Shown one piece after another: positions 15,212 to 25,111 of a stretch of 64,000 nucleotides of DNA (positions are counted from its first letter, which is position 1; every line of letters starts with the position of its first letter). The stretch is from Oscillospiraceae bacterium (GTDB taxonomy: Bacteria; Bacillota; Clostridia; Oscillospirales; Ruminococcaceae), in assembly GCA_020024615.1 (NCBI GenBank), contig JAHHTP010000004.1, forward strand, positions 1 to 64,000, in the 5' to 3' direction. The notes under the pieces were generated by a model that had not been told where the DNA came from, made no database searches, and saw only the letters and a list, made by a program, of their open reading frames with translations. Position numbers and translations under genes: made by a program.

Positions 15212-16293
15212 CAGCAATCCCCCTCTAAATCCGCAAGCAATTCTGTCAGTACATTGACAACCACTTTATTTTCCTGCTCACTGCCCGCCGTAATGCGCAG
15301 GTATCTGCCCATATAACGAATGGCAATCGAATGCTGTAAAAATCCGTCAAACACCGCTTTCGCAAGCTTTCCATCCGCAAAATCTAGAAAAAGGAAGTTA
15401 GTCTGCGGCTGGAAAACGGTTTTTAAGATTTTCCCTTCCATCGGCTTGACCGCCTGATACAGCGCATCCCTGGATGCAATAATCTCATTGGTGCGTTGTT
15501 TGAGCAATGCATGATTGGAAAGCATCGCACAGCCAGCATTTTGGGTCATACTGTTGATGTTATACGGCGATTTAACCGCTGTAATTGCACGAGTCAGGGT
15601 CGGATTTGCAACGGCAAGTCCCAAACGAATTGCCGCCATGCCCAATGCTTTGGAACAGGTGCGCAGCACAATCAGATTATCAAACTCATTGACACGCTTT
15701 AAGAAACTCTGATCCTCCCCATAAAAGTCCATATATGCTTCATCCAGCACAATCAGACAGTTTGGGGCATTTCGAATCAGCTTTTCCACATCCGCTTTAT
15801 CCAGTCCGAGCGAAGTTGGATTGCACGGATTGGAAAACAGCACCATGCGGATTTTGTCATCCGCATGAATCATCGAAAGCACGGCATTCACATCAATTTC
15901 AAGGCTCTCCGGTTTTTGGTAGACCACATTTTCCACACCATAAATTTCACCATAAAAGCGATACATTGAAAAGTCCGGTGCGAAGGTCAGAAGCTTCTCC
16001 CCTGCCGTGCAAAATGCACCCACCAGCACGCCGAGCAACTCATCCGAACCATTGCCGCAGGTAATTAAATTTGCATCAATATCATACACCCCTGCATAAG
16101 CCTGACGCAGATTTTTGGCAGTCGGGTCAGGATAGCGGTTATAATCAACCGCGCTAACCGCTTTCTGCAGCTGCTGCATCATCTCATCCGACATCGGAAA
16201 ATAAGATTCATTGGCATCCAGCCGGATTGCATAATTCCCGGAAATCGGGTCATATGGCTGTAAATTTCTGATTTTATCATTTAATGTATACAT
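15211..16293 (-). CDS. hisC: histidinol-phosphate aminotransferase
   Basis: The 360-aa class II-type PLP enzyme has IRLDANESYFP near the start, FSNPCNPTS (about 155), DEAYMDFYG and the PLP-lysine motif RTCSKALGMAAIRLG (about 210-225). It transaminates imidazole acetol phosphate with glutamate. The ATG at 16293 was preferred to the GTG directly before it; AAGGTG overlaps the hisD end, ten bases away. It could also act on aromatic keto acids, as some HisC do. Confidence 0.95.
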   Translation of the reverse strand: MYTLNDKIRNLQPYDPISGNYAIRLDANESYFPMSDEMMQQLQKAVSAVDYNRYPDPTAKNLRQAYAGVYDIDANLITCGNGSDELLGVLVGAFCTAGEKLLTFAPDFSMYRFYGEIYGVENVVYQKPESLEIDVNAVLSMIHADDKIRMVLFSNPCNPTSLGLDKADVEKLIRNAPNCLIVLDEAYMDFYGEDQSFLKRVNEFDNLIVLRTCSKALGMAAIRLGLAVANPTLTRAITAVKSPYNINSMTQNAGCAMLSNHALLKQRTNEIIASRDALYQAVKPMEGKILKTVFQPQTNFLFLDFADGKLAKAVFDGFLQHSIAIRYMGRYLRITAGSEQENKVVVNVLTELLADLEGDC

Positions 16294-16302
16294 CACGGCA
16301 CC

Positions 16303-17589
16303 TTATTCGAAACGAACATGGATGGAATTGGCGTGTGCCGTTAAGCCCTCACGCTCTGCAATCATAACAATATCGTCCTTCGCTTCCCGCAGTGCATCCT
16401 CGGTGTAGTAGATAAAGCTGGAGCGTTTAACAAAGCTGTCTACCGACAACGGCGAAAAGAATCGTGCCGTGCCGGAAGTTGGAAGAACATGGTTTGGTCC
16501 TGCATAATAATCTCCCAGTGGTTCCGGAGAATACTGACCCAGGAATACAGAACCGGCATTGTCCAGCTTGCCGATATATTCAAACGGATTTTCGACCGCT
16601 ACTTCCAGATGCTCCGGTGCAAGGTCATTTGCCATCTGTACGGCATATTCCATATCATCGCAGACAATGGCAGCACCAAAGTTTGCAAGCGATTCTTGAA
16701 TAATCTCTGCACGGGACAGATTCTCACATTGGATTGCAAGCTGTTCCTTTACCTCCTGCGCAAGCTTTTCGCTGGTGGTAATGAGAATTGCACTTGCCAA
16801 ACGGTCATGCTCTGCCTGCGACATCAAATCTGCCGCTATGAATTTCGGATTTGCAGTTTCATCCGCCAGAATCAAAATTTCACTCGGGCCTGCAATCATA
16901 TCAATATCAACGGTGCCGTACAACAGCTTCTTTGCAGTCGCCACATAGATGTTGCCCGGACCTACGATTTTATCCACTTTCGGGACACTTTCGGTGCCAA
17001 AGCTGAGTGCTGCAATCGCCTGCGCACCACCCAGCAGGAACACACGGTCAATACCGGCAATGGCCGCTGCAACCAGAATATCCGGATTCGGCTTGCCGTC
17101 TTTTCCCGGTGGGGTCATCATAATCAGTTCTTTTACCCCTGCAATTTTGGCTGGAATCGCATTCATCAAGACAGATGACGGGTATGCCGCCGTGCCACCT
17201 GGAACATATAAGCCGACACGATTCAAGCCCCTGACACGCTGTCCGAGAACTACGCCGTTTTCATGTGGGTCAATAAATCCCTGCGTTTTCTGGCGATTGT
17301 GGAAAGCGGCGATATTCTCCTGTGCATTGAGCAGTGCCGAAACAAATTCCGGGTCTGCCTCGGTTAATGCGTCATTGACAAGTTCACGATCCACCTCGAA
17401 CACCTCCGGGCAGGTCTTATCAAATTTCTCGGTGTACATTCTAACCGCTGCATCACCCTGTTTGGCAACATCATGGATAATCTGCTGTACCGTTTCGGTC
17501 ACGGTTTTATTGACAGCGGCACTGCGGCTGCGCATTTCTTTTAAAAATTGTACCTCGGCAGTGCCATCTGCTTTAATGATTGAAATCAT
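16303..17589 (-). CDS. hisD: histidinol dehydrogenase
   Basis: The 428-aa protein carries VGLYVPGGTAAYPSSVLMNA, IVGPGNIYVATAKKLL, DMIAGPSEILILAD, EHDRLASAILIT and the zinc-binding PNHVLPTSGTARF, all signatures of HisD. It performs the last two oxidations, L-histidinol to L-histidine, with NAD and zinc. The length is normal. The ATG has GGAGG before it and the gene follows hisG by 15 bp. Confidence 0.97.
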   Translation of the reverse strand: MISIIKADGTAEVQFLKEMRSRSAAVNKTVTETVQQIIHDVAKQGDAAVRMYTEKFDKTCPEVFEVDRELVNDALTEADPEFVSALLNAQENIAAFHNRQKTQGFIDPHENGVVLGQRVRGLNRVGLYVPGGTAAYPSSVLMNAIPAKIAGVKELIMMTPPGKDGKPNPDILVAAAIAGIDRVFLLGGAQAIAALSFGTESVPKVDKIVGPGNIYVATAKKLLYGTVDIDMIAGPSEILILADETANPKFIAADLMSQAEHDRLASAILITTSEKLAQEVKEQLAIQCENLSRAEIIQESLANFGAAIVCDDMEYAVQMANDLAPEHLEVAVENPFEYIGKLDNAGSVFLGQYSPEPLGDYYAGPNHVLPTSGTARFFSPLSVDSFVKRSSFIYYTEDALREAKDDIVMIAEREGLTAHANSIHVRFE

Positions 17590-17604
17590 GCTCTATTCCT
17601 CCGT

Positions 17605-18234
17605 TTATGCAATTACACTTGTAATCTGCTCGATTAAATCTTCTATTTCCTGCTGGCGCAGTTTCATGCTGACCGTATTGACAATCAATTTTGCTGAAAT
17701 CGGAGCGACATCCTCCAGCACTTCCAGGCCGTTTTCCCGCAGCGTGGAACCTGTTTCCACAATATCAACGATTGCGTCCGAAAGACCCAGCAGCGGAGCC
17801 AGTTCCACCGAACCTTCAATCTTTACGACACGCACATCCATGCCTTTCGCTTCAAAAAAACGGCGAGTTACATTCGGGTATTTGGTGGCGATGGTGCGCT
17901 CATTATACCCATCGTAAAAATCCACGCCTTTTTTCCCAGCTAATGCAAATTTGCATCTACCAAATCCCAGATCCAGCACCTCGAAAAAGCTGCCGCCGTA
18001 TTCCATAATGGTATCTTTTCCGACAACGCCAATGTCGCAAACACCATTTTCGATATAGGTAATGACATCTGCCGCCTTGGCAAGCACCACTTCCATATTG
18101 GCGTTTGGAATATCTAAAATCAGCTTGCGTCCCTTATTATGCAGCTGTTCACAGTCAAATCCCAGCTGTTCAAACATTGCAACCGTCTTATCTTCCAATC
18201 TGCCTTTGGTTAAGGCAATGCGTAATTTTTTCAT
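17605..18234 (-). CDS. hisG: ATP phosphoribosyltransferase, short catalytic form
   Basis: At 209 aa this is the short HisG, which lacks the C-terminal regulatory domain and needs HisZ. Motifs include LRIALTKGRLEDKTVAMF, the GVVGKDTIMEYGG loop, ATKYPNVTRRFF, and the PRPP loop DAIVDIVETGSTLRENGLE (about 150-168). It commits ATP and PRPP to the pathway. The ATG overlaps the hisZ stop by 4 bp, which suits equal production of the two subunits. Confidence 0.97.
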   Translation of the reverse strand: MKKLRIALTKGRLEDKTVAMFEQLGFDCEQLHNKGRKLILDIPNANMEVVLAKAADVITYIENGVCDIGVVGKDTIMEYGGSFFEVLDLGFGRCKFALAGKKGVDFYDGYNERTIATKYPNVTRRFFEAKGMDVRVVKIEGSVELAPLLGLSDAIVDIVETGSTLRENGLEVLEDVAPISAKLIVNTVSMKLRQQEIEDLIEQITSVIA

Positions 18235-19448
18235 GCTTGCTCCTTCCCTTCGGCATTCACAACAACCGATGCCTCACGGCATCCGTTTGCACCCACATAT
18301 AGAATCCTGCCTATACCGTTCTGTTTTGCATAGGAAAGCGCCTCTCCCTCGGTTTCAAACGCGCTGACCTCACAGACGATCCCCTCTGCTATCTTTTGAC
18401 GCTGACGGCGGAATACCTCTGCTTCAAATCCGGGTTCTCCATGAATGAACAGCTGCGGCTTCACCACCTTGACTTTTTCATGGCTGCATAGATACAGCGC
18501 AGCTGTATCGATATTGACACCAAATCCGATTGCTGGAGCGGTCCTGCCGAAAGTTGCAAGCAGATTGTCATATCGACCACCGGTTAAAACCGCTTTTCCA
18601 ATGCCCTCCAAATATCCGCAGAACACAATACCGGAGTAATAATCATTGCGGTTGACCAGTCCCAAATCTACCTTAATATCCGCATCAGGGCAGATTTCCA
18701 GCAAGATATGATAAAGCTTCTCCAAATAATCCAGTTCTTTGATCACCCCGTCGTCGGTAAACAACGCCCTTGCTTTTGCAAACACTCGCTCGTCACCGAA
18801 CAGCCTTGGCAGCTGCTTCATCGCATCCACAAACGCACCCGAACCGATTCTATCCAGCAGATCGTTTAATGCAGGATAGTTTTTGGTTTCTATCAGGGTT
18901 CGAACCTGCTCTCGCTGGGTTTCAGCAATCCGCATACCCTGAATCAGCGCATTGAAAATGCCGATATGCCCAATCTCAAAGCGGCCTGTTCCCAAGGTCT
19001 GCAAGGTATCCACAGCGGCGGTTAGAATATCAAGATCAGCCGCAAAGCCCTTGCCACCGATGTATTCCACCCCCATCTGCAAGACCTCGTCGCTCCTGCC
19101 GCGCATCACCGGCTCTGCCGAAAATACCGACTGATTATAGTACAGTCGCAGCGGCAGACTTTCCGTTTGCAGACGGGTTGCACACAGTCTTGCAATCGGC
19201 ATGGTGGAATCCGGGCGAATCGCCATCAATCTGCCCTTTGTATCCACCAGCTTATACATATACTCCACCGGTATGCCTGCACCCGAACCAGTAAATACAT
19301 CCAGAAACTCTATGCCAGGTGTCTGCACCTCAACAAATCCCCGACTTGCAAATACCCCTGCCGCCTTTCTTGCCACCAGATTTCTGGCTGCGGCTTCCTC
19401 AAACAAATAATCTCTGGTTCCTTCCGGCGTTATCAGCTTATTTTTCAC
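18231..19448 (-). CDS. hisZ: ATP phosphoribosyltransferase regulatory subunit
   Basis: The 405-aa protein resembles histidyl-tRNA synthetase (motif 2-like MAIRPDSTMPIARLCATRL, motif 3-like AVLTGGRYDNLLATFG) but is placed directly before the short hisG and lacks the full anticodon-binding domain, so it is HisZ. It completes HisG and carries the histidine feedback site. The start is GTG at 19448, with AAAGGGG about nine bases before. It is the first gene of the operon. Confidence 0.93.
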   Translation of the reverse strand: MKNKLITPEGTRDYLFEEAAARNLVARKAAGVFASRGFVEVQTPGIEFLDVFTGSGAGIPVEYMYKLVDTKGRLMAIRPDSTMPIARLCATRLQTESLPLRLYYNQSVFSAEPVMRGRSDEVLQMGVEYIGGKGFAADLDILTAAVDTLQTLGTGRFEIGHIGIFNALIQGMRIAETQREQVRTLIETKNYPALNDLLDRIGSGAFVDAMKQLPRLFGDERVFAKARALFTDDGVIKELDYLEKLYHILLEICPDADIKVDLGLVNRNDYYSGIVFCGYLEGIGKAVLTGGRYDNLLATFGRTAPAIGFGVNIDTAALYLCSHEKVKVVKPQLFIHGEPGFEAEVFRRQRQKIAEGIVCEVSAFETEGEALSYAKQNGIGRILYVGANGCREASVVVNAEGKEQA

Positions 19449-19496
19449 CTGTCATCGCCCCTTTGCTTTTGTATAGTAAAGTAGTAATTTGATAAT

Positions 19497-19525
19497 ATGT
19501 TACCACATAACATTGGATATGTCAA
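19497..19525 (-). promoter_or_regulatory. sigma-A promoter of the his operon
   Basis: TTGACA (19520-19525) and TAACAT (19497-19502) on the minus strand are 17 bp apart, with TGG before the -10. The leader of about 40 nt is too short for a histidine T-box or attenuator. Confidence 0.75.
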
Positions 19526-19552
19526 GTAAAATTTTAAAATTCCAAAAAAATA

Positions 19553-19594
19553 CTGCCGGCACACACGCCCCATGATAAAAGCGGATGCCGGCAG
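19553..19594 (-). terminator. intrinsic terminator of polC
   Basis: CTGCCGGCA and TGCCGGCAG form a 9-bp GC-rich stem, followed on the minus strand by TATTTTTTTGG. It lies just after the polC stop. Confidence 0.88.
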
Positions 19595-19599
19595 CGGTA

Positions 19600-22500
19600 T
19601 TATAGACCAAAGAATGAAATCTGACTGGTTTCCGGAATGCCTTCCAACGCACCCAGTTCCCGCAGACCTTCTACAATTGTTTTTGAGCAGGAACTTCTCT
19701 GCTGCAAATCTTCCACAGAAATAAATTCGCCCTGTTTGGCTGCCTCGTAGATTCTCCACGCCACCTGTTCACCCAGTGATTTTACGCTGATAAACGGCAT
19801 GCGCAGCGCGTTACCCTCAATCTGATAGATGGTTGCATGGGATTTATACAAATCAACCGGCAAAAACGAAAATCCGCGGCAGAGCATCTCATTACCCACC
19901 AGTAACATATCATAAACCGAATCCTCCTTGGCAGAACGGTCTAAGTTTTTGGCCTTAAGTTCATCCAGTCTTCTGCGTGTAAATGCCTTACCCTTGATGA
20001 CCGTTTCACCCTCCAAATCCTGACCACGCACGGTAAATACCGCACCGTAAAATGCCAGTGGATGATAGATTTTATACCATGCCAAACGGGTTGCCGCAAT
20101 ATCGTATGCGGCAGCATGCGCCTTCGGGAACATATACTTGATCTTCAAGCAGCTATCAATATACCATTCTGGTACATCATGATCACGCATTTCCTTATAA
20201 TGTTCCTCGGTCAATAGCTTTTTGGCATTACCCTTACGCGTAATCTCCATGATTTTGAATGCCATTGACTTTTCAACACCTTTGGAAATCAGATAAGTCA
20301 TAATACTGTCACGGGTACCAATAACCTCAGAAATGGTGCAGGTTCCATCATGAATCAGCTCCTGCGCATTGCCCAGCCATACATCCGTACCGTGGGATAA
20401 TCCCGAAATCTGCAATAAGTCAGAGAAGTTCTTCGGCTTACAGTCCAGAAGCATCTGCCTTACAAACGGTGTACCCATTTCCGGCAGCGCAAAGGTTCCG
20501 GTTTCCGAATCAATATCCTCCGGCTCAACACCGAGCTCTTTCGGGGAGGTAAACAGGCTGTAAATCTTCGGATCACTCATCTCGACCTGTGGCGAAGTAA
20601 CCGGAATGCCGGTGTACATTTCCAGATACTTGTACATGGTCGGCACATCGTGCCCCAGTAGGTCAAGCTTCAAGATGGTATCATGAAGCGAATGGAAGTC
20701 GAAGTGGGTGGTGATAACTTCCGAGTCAGTGGAATCTGCCGGATGCTGCACCGGTGTAAAATCGTAAACCTCATAATCACTCGGTACGACAACCATACCG
20801 CCCGGATGCTGACCGGTGGTGCGTTTTACGCCGGTACAACCTGCCACTAAGCGAAGTTTCTCCGCCTCATGCGGTGTGATTCCCCTATCCTCGAAATAGC
20901 GAGAGGCAAAGCCGTATGCAGTCTTTTCTGCAACGGTTGCAATGGTACCCGCCTTGAATACATTCTCTTTACCGAACAGCACCTCGGTATAGCGATGCGC
21001 CTTGGTCTGATACTCACCGGAGAAGTTTAAATCAATATCCGGCTCTTTATCGCCGTTGAACCCCAGGAAGGTTTCAAACGGAATGTCATGGCCATCCTGC
21101 AACATCAGCGTGCCGCAGACCGGACAGTTTTTCTCTGGCATATCATAGCCTGAACCATAGGAGTTATCCGTAATAAATTCAGAATGTTTGCATTCCGGAT
21201 TCGGACAAACATAGTGTGGTACCAGCGGATTTACCTCGGAGATACCCGCCATCGTCGCCACAAATGAAGAACCAACCGATCCACGAGAACCAACCTGATA
21301 GCCGTCCTCCACCGATTTATGTACCAACTTCTGGGCAATGATATACAGCACGGCAAATCCATGCTTGATAATGGAGTTTAATTCTCTATCCAAACGGGCA
21401 GCGACAATATCCGGCAGCGGATCGCCGTATACCTCATGCGCCCGGTTCATGGTAATCTGGGTCAATTCCTCGTCCGCGCCGTCAATATGCGGCGGATAAG
21501 TTCCCTTTGGAATCGGGCGGACATCGTCTGCAACCATATCAGCAATTTTATTGGTGTTGGAGATGACAACCTCTTTTGCCTTTTCCTCACCAAGATACGC
21601 AAATTCCTTAAGCATCTCCTCGGTGGTACGGAAATACAGCGGCGGCTGGCCATCACCATTCATGTGCATACCAGCTTGCAGTACCTGACGGTAAATTGCA
21701 TCCTCCGGCTCTTTGAAATGCACATCACAGGTCGCAACAACTGGAATATTCAGCTTTTCGCCCAACCGAACAATAGTGCGGTTAAAATCCTGAAGCTGTT
21801 TTTCATCAGCGGCAAGCCCTTTTTCCAGCATGAAGAAGTTATTGGCAACCGGCTGAATCTCCAGGTAGTCATAAAATTTTGCAATCCGGCAGAGTTCGCC
21901 CCACGGTTTCCCGGTAATAATCGCCTGAAACAGTTCTCCTGCCTCACAAGCCGAACCGATGATCAGTCCCTCACGGTATTTGAGCAGTTCACTGCGTGGA
22001 ACTCTGGGTTTTTTATAGTAATATTTCAGATGGCCATACGAAACAAGTCGATACAGGTTCTTTAATCCCACCGCATTCTGTACCAACAGAATCATATGAT
22101 AGTACGGTGCTTTTTTCGGGTCATTCTCGGCAAGCAGATGATTCCATGCTCCAATCGTCTGACCTGGGTGCGCGCTTTCAATATCTGCACACATCCGCAG
22201 GAAAATGCGTCCCAACACATCCGCATCATCACTGGCTCTATGATGATGGAAGTCGCCAACTTTCAGTGCCTTTGCCACGGTATCCAGCTTGTGATTTTTC
22301 AAAGTCGGATACAGGTTTCTTGCAAGCACGACGGTATCAATCGCGGTAAAGGTTCGGCCGATGCCGTTGCGTTTGAGTGCAGCATTTAAGAATCCCATAT
22401 CAAACGGTGCGTTATGTGCTACCAACACATTGGCATCACCGATAAAGGATAAAAACATCTGCAGCGCATCCTCCTCGGTCGGTGCATCGGCAACCATCTC

Positions 22501-23943
22501 GTTAGTAATGGAGGTCAGTTCGGTAATTTTTGGAGAAATCATGCGGTTCGGATTGACAAATGTATCGAAGCTTTCTACGATTTCACCATTTTTTACTCTA
22601 ACTGCACCAATCTCAATGATACGCTCATTTTCGGCAGATAATCCGGTGGTCTCAGTGTCAAAGACAATGAATTCCCCATCCAGCCCCTGGTCGGCATCCC
22701 CTAGAACAATGTCGATTACATCGTTGACATAGTACACCTCACAACCGTAAATCGGCTTGAATTCACCGCCGCCTTTGCGGATTCCGTCCACCGCCTTCAT
22801 GACATCCGGGAAACCCTGTACAACACCATGATCGGTGATAGCCATCGCCTTATGCCCCCACGCATACGCCTGATTCACCAGCACATCCGCCGGGGTAATC
22901 GCATCCATCATCGACATATTGGAATGCAGATGCAGTTCGACACGCTTTTCTTCGGCATTGTCCTTACGCTTGATTCGGGTAAAGGTCATAATATCATACG
23001 GACGAATACACACCTCGTGGTCATATTTATCATAAGACGCATCACCGCGCACCAGAACGATAATACCCTTTTTAATCGGTGCATAGTCTTCTTCCCTACT
23101 CTTTTCCGCAATGATTTTCATGGTATTAGAGCTGGTAAAATCGGTAAAATGCACCGTCATGATAAATTTGCTGCCATCTCTGGTATCCTTGCTTTCTACG
23201 CTGAATACCTCACCGCAAACGACAACCTTGCCGCTTTCCGCATTAACCTCTCGCAGGGCAATCGGTTTTTCAGCAATTTTTCGTCCGGCAACACTTTCCC
23301 CGTTTTCTGCATCAAAAATAAAATCATCAAAGAAATGTCCTTTTGCACCATTATTTTGTCTGGATGCAGTCGGTTTTTGCGCGGCTGGTTTGGGCGGCAT
23401 ATAGGATGCCTGCGATGGTTCCGGGGGTTCTATCACATCATAAACGCTATCAACCGGGTTGATCGAATCAATCACCAGCGTACCAACAAAATTGACCGAA
23501 ACCGTAAAGGAAAACTCCTCAGCAATCAGTTCGGCAATCGCGGCATCAATCCGATTGGTAATCAAAATATTACCGCCATGACGCAGTGAAATGGTGATGG
23601 TCTTATTCTCATAGGAAATCTGCGCATCATCCAGAAAGCCGTTGGTCACCGGATGGGTGCGTTTTAACAACATCAACAGCTCCGAGAAATAACCGATATC
23701 AAACTGATCCGGCGTATACTTCGGATGAATCGAAACATTTTTCAACTGCATATTTTCGCGCAGCATCGACTCAAGCGAGAAGATCAGTTCTCGCCTAAGT
23801 AGGTTTTCACAGCGCAACCACAAATCAACGCTTCTTTGCTCATGGTCAACCGCCAGCTTCAGCACCTGAAAATTGTCCACCGCTGCAAGCTGCTGACCAT
23901 CTGTAATAAAAGGTGAAAATACTTCACCGAATGTATTGTTCAA
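19600..23943 (-). CDS. polC: DNA polymerase III PolC, replicative polymerase with proofreading
   Basis: The 1447-aa protein has the PolC order: N-terminal domain, OB fold (about 230-310), PHP with VELHLHSNMSMMDAI (about 330), the inserted DEDD exonuclease from FIVFDTETTGLSAENERI (about 425-590), the PHP rest, and the polymerase with the catalytic PDIDLNFSGEYQ (about 975). A zinc-binding CPNPECKHSE...CPVCG precedes it. It is the main chromosomal replicase of low-GC Gram-positives. The start is TTG at 23943, with AGGAGG six bases upstream and an in-frame stop (the ispG stop) shortly before; no ATG lies between. It follows ispG directly. Confidence 0.97.
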   Translation of the reverse strand: MNNTFGEVFSPFITDGQQLAAVDNFQVLKLAVDHEQRSVDLWLRCENLLRRELIFSLESMLRENMQLKNVSIHPKYTPDQFDIGYFSELLMLLKRTHPVTNGFLDDAQISYENKTITISLRHGGNILITNRIDAAIAELIAEEFSFTVSVNFVGTLVIDSINPVDSVYDVIEPPEPSQASYMPPKPAAQKPTASRQNNGAKGHFFDDFIFDAENGESVAGRKIAEKPIALREVNAESGKVVVCGEVFSVESKDTRDGSKFIMTVHFTDFTSSNTMKIIAEKSREEDYAPIKKGIIVLVRGDASYDKYDHEVCIRPYDIMTFTRIKRKDNAEEKRVELHLHSNMSMMDAITPADVLVNQAYAWGHKAMAITDHGVVQGFPDVMKAVDGIRKGGGEFKPIYGCEVYYVNDVIDIVLGDADQGLDGEFIVFDTETTGLSAENERIIEIGAVRVKNGEIVESFDTFVNPNRMISPKITELTSITNEMVADAPTEEDALQMFLSFIGDANVLVAHNAPFDMGFLNAALKRNGIGRTFTAIDTVVLARNLYPTLKNHKLDTVAKALKVGDFHHHRASDDADVLGRIFLRMCADIESAHPGQTIGAWNHLLAENDPKKAPYYHMILLVQNAVGLKNLYRLVSYGHLKYYYKKPRVPRSELLKYREGLIIGSACEAGELFQAIITGKPWGELCRIAKFYDYLEIQPVANNFFMLEKGLAADEKQLQDFNRTIVRLGEKLNIPVVATCDVHFKEPEDAIYRQVLQAGMHMNGDGQPPLYFRTTEEMLKEFAYLGEEKAKEVVISNTNKIADMVADDVRPIPKGTYPPHIDGADEELTQITMNRAHEVYGDPLPDIVAARLDRELNSIIKHGFAVLYIIAQKLVHKSVEDGYQVGSRGSVGSSFVATMAGISEVNPLVPHYVCPNPECKHSEFITDNSYGSGYDMPEKNCPVCGTLMLQDGHDIPFETFLGFNGDKEPDIDLNFSGEYQTKAHRYTEVLFGKENVFKAGTIATVAEKTAYGFASRYFEDRGITPHEAEKLRLVAGCTGVKRTTGQHPGGMVVVPSDYEVYDFTPVQHPADSTDSEVITTHFDFHSLHDTILKLDLLGHDVPTMYKYLEMYTGIPVTSPQVEMSDPKIYSLFTSPKELGVEPEDIDSETGTFALPEMGTPFVRQMLLDCKPKNFSDLLQISGLSHGTDVWLGNAQELIHDGTCTISEVIGTRDSIMTYLISKGVEKSMAFKIMEITRKGNAKKLLTEEHYKEMRDHDVPEWYIDSCLKIKYMFPKAHAAAYDIAATRLAWYKIYHPLAFYGAVFTVRGQDLEGETVIKGKAFTRRRLDELKAKNLDRSAKEDSVYDMLLVGNEMLCRGFSFLPVDLYKSHATIYQIEGNALRMPFISVKSLGEQVAWRIYEAAKQGEFISVEDLQQRSSCSKTIVEGLRELGALEGIPETSQISFFGL

Positions 23944-23967
23944 ATTTTCCTCCTGACCCGCTGATGA

Positions 23968-25005
23968 TTAAAGTTTGTCAATTTCTGCAAGCAATGCGTT
24001 TAGCGCCTGCTCCTCTGGAACCTTATACAGTGGCACACCCTTCTTAAACAGCAAGACCTCACCTTTGCCCCCTGCAATGCCGATATCAGCCTCTCTTGCT
24101 TCACCTGGACCATTTACCACGCAACCCATAACAGCGACTTTGATGCGCTTCTGGCAGTTTGCCAGTGCGGCCTCTACCTTCTCGGCAAGTTCGATTAAAT
24201 CAATCTGGGTTCTGCCACAGGTCGGACAGGAAACCAGCTCCACGCCGGCATCATGTCTGCCAACTGCTTTTAAGATGTCATAGCCTGCCTTGATCTCCTC
24301 CACTGGGTCGCCGGTCAGACTAACACGCAATGTATCACCGATGCCGTCACACAGCAGACTGCCAATGCCGATTGCATTTTTGATTAAACCCATGCGCACC
24401 GTTCCCGCTTCGGTAACACCCAGATGCAGTGGATAATTACATTTCTGCGACAGCATCCGATATGCCGAAATCATCATCGGTACATTGGAGGATTTAATGG
24501 AAATTACAATATTATCATAATCAAATTTCTCGATAAGCGAAACATGATATAACGCACTCTCCACCAATGCCATATCAGTAACATGACCGTATTTAGCCAG
24601 AATCTCCTTCTCCAGAGAACCGGAGTTTACACCGACACGAATCGGAACATTTTTGGCACGACAGGCATCCACAACCGCCTTCACCCTGTCATCCGAACCA
24701 ATATTGCCTGGATTGATGCGTACTTTATCCACACCAGCAGCAATCGACTCCAACGCTAATTTATAATCAAAATGGATATCTGCCACCACCGGCATTTTTA
24801 CTGCTTCTTTTAATGCCGGAATCAAACGAATGCTCTCCTGATTCGGAATCGCCGTACGAATGATCTGACACCCGGCCTGTTCCAAACGAACAGCCTGCTC
24901 GACATTTCCTGCCACATTTTCTGCTGGCACACACAGCATGGACTGCACATATACATTGCCGTCACCAAGCGTGAGACCGCCAACTTTCACCTGTTTTACA
25001 CTCAT
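23968..25005 (-). CDS. ispG: 4-hydroxy-3-methylbut-2-en-1-yl diphosphate synthase
   Basis: The 345-aa protein has a TIM-barrel start (VKVGGLTLGDGNVYVQSMLC), ADIHFDYKLALESI, RINPGNIG, and the C-terminal Fe-S region SCPTCGRTQ and GCVVNGPGEAREAD, whose three cysteines bind the 4Fe-4S cluster. It catalyses the sixth step of the MEP isoprenoid pathway. With dxr upstream, two MEP genes are in this cluster. GGAGG precedes the ATG, and it has its own promoter. Confidence 0.96.
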   Translation of the reverse strand: MSVKQVKVGGLTLGDGNVYVQSMLCVPAENVAGNVEQAVRLEQAGCQIIRTAIPNQESIRLIPALKEAVKMPVVADIHFDYKLALESIAAGVDKVRINPGNIGSDDRVKAVVDACRAKNVPIRVGVNSGSLEKEILAKYGHVTDMALVESALYHVSLIEKFDYDNIVISIKSSNVPMMISAYRMLSQKCNYPLHLGVTEAGTVRMGLIKNAIGIGSLLCDGIGDTLRVSLTGDPVEEIKAGYDILKAVGRHDAGVELVSCPTCGRTQIDLIELAEKVEAALANCQKRIKVAVMGCVVNGPGEAREADIGIAGGKGEVLLFKKGVPLYKVPEEQALNALLAEIDKL

Positions 25006-25041
25006 TATAAATTCCTCCGCTCAATCTAATTTTGTTCTTTT

Positions 25042-25070
25042 ATTGTACCACAAACCACCCAAAGGGTCAA
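25042..25070 (-). promoter_or_regulatory. sigma-A promoter of ispG-polC
   Basis: TTGACC (25065-25070) and TACAAT (25042-25047) are 17 bp apart on the minus strand, with TGG before the -10. It lies just beyond the rseP terminator, so ispG-polC is a separate unit. Confidence 0.8.
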
Positions 25071-25075
25071 GCAAA

Positions 25076-25106
25076 AAAACGGCACAGCCCCAAGCCATGC
25101 CGTTTT
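25076..25106 (-). terminator. intrinsic terminator of dxr-rseP
   Basis: AAAACGGCA pairs with TGCCGTTTT; on the minus strand the stem is followed by a TTTTTTT run. It lies six bases after the rseP stop. Confidence 0.9.
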
Positions 25107-25111
25107 CTCAA

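Noticed and set aside
19449..19500. Histidine T-box or leader-peptide attenuator before hisZ
   Set aside because: The leader is about 40 nt, without hairpin or His codon run.
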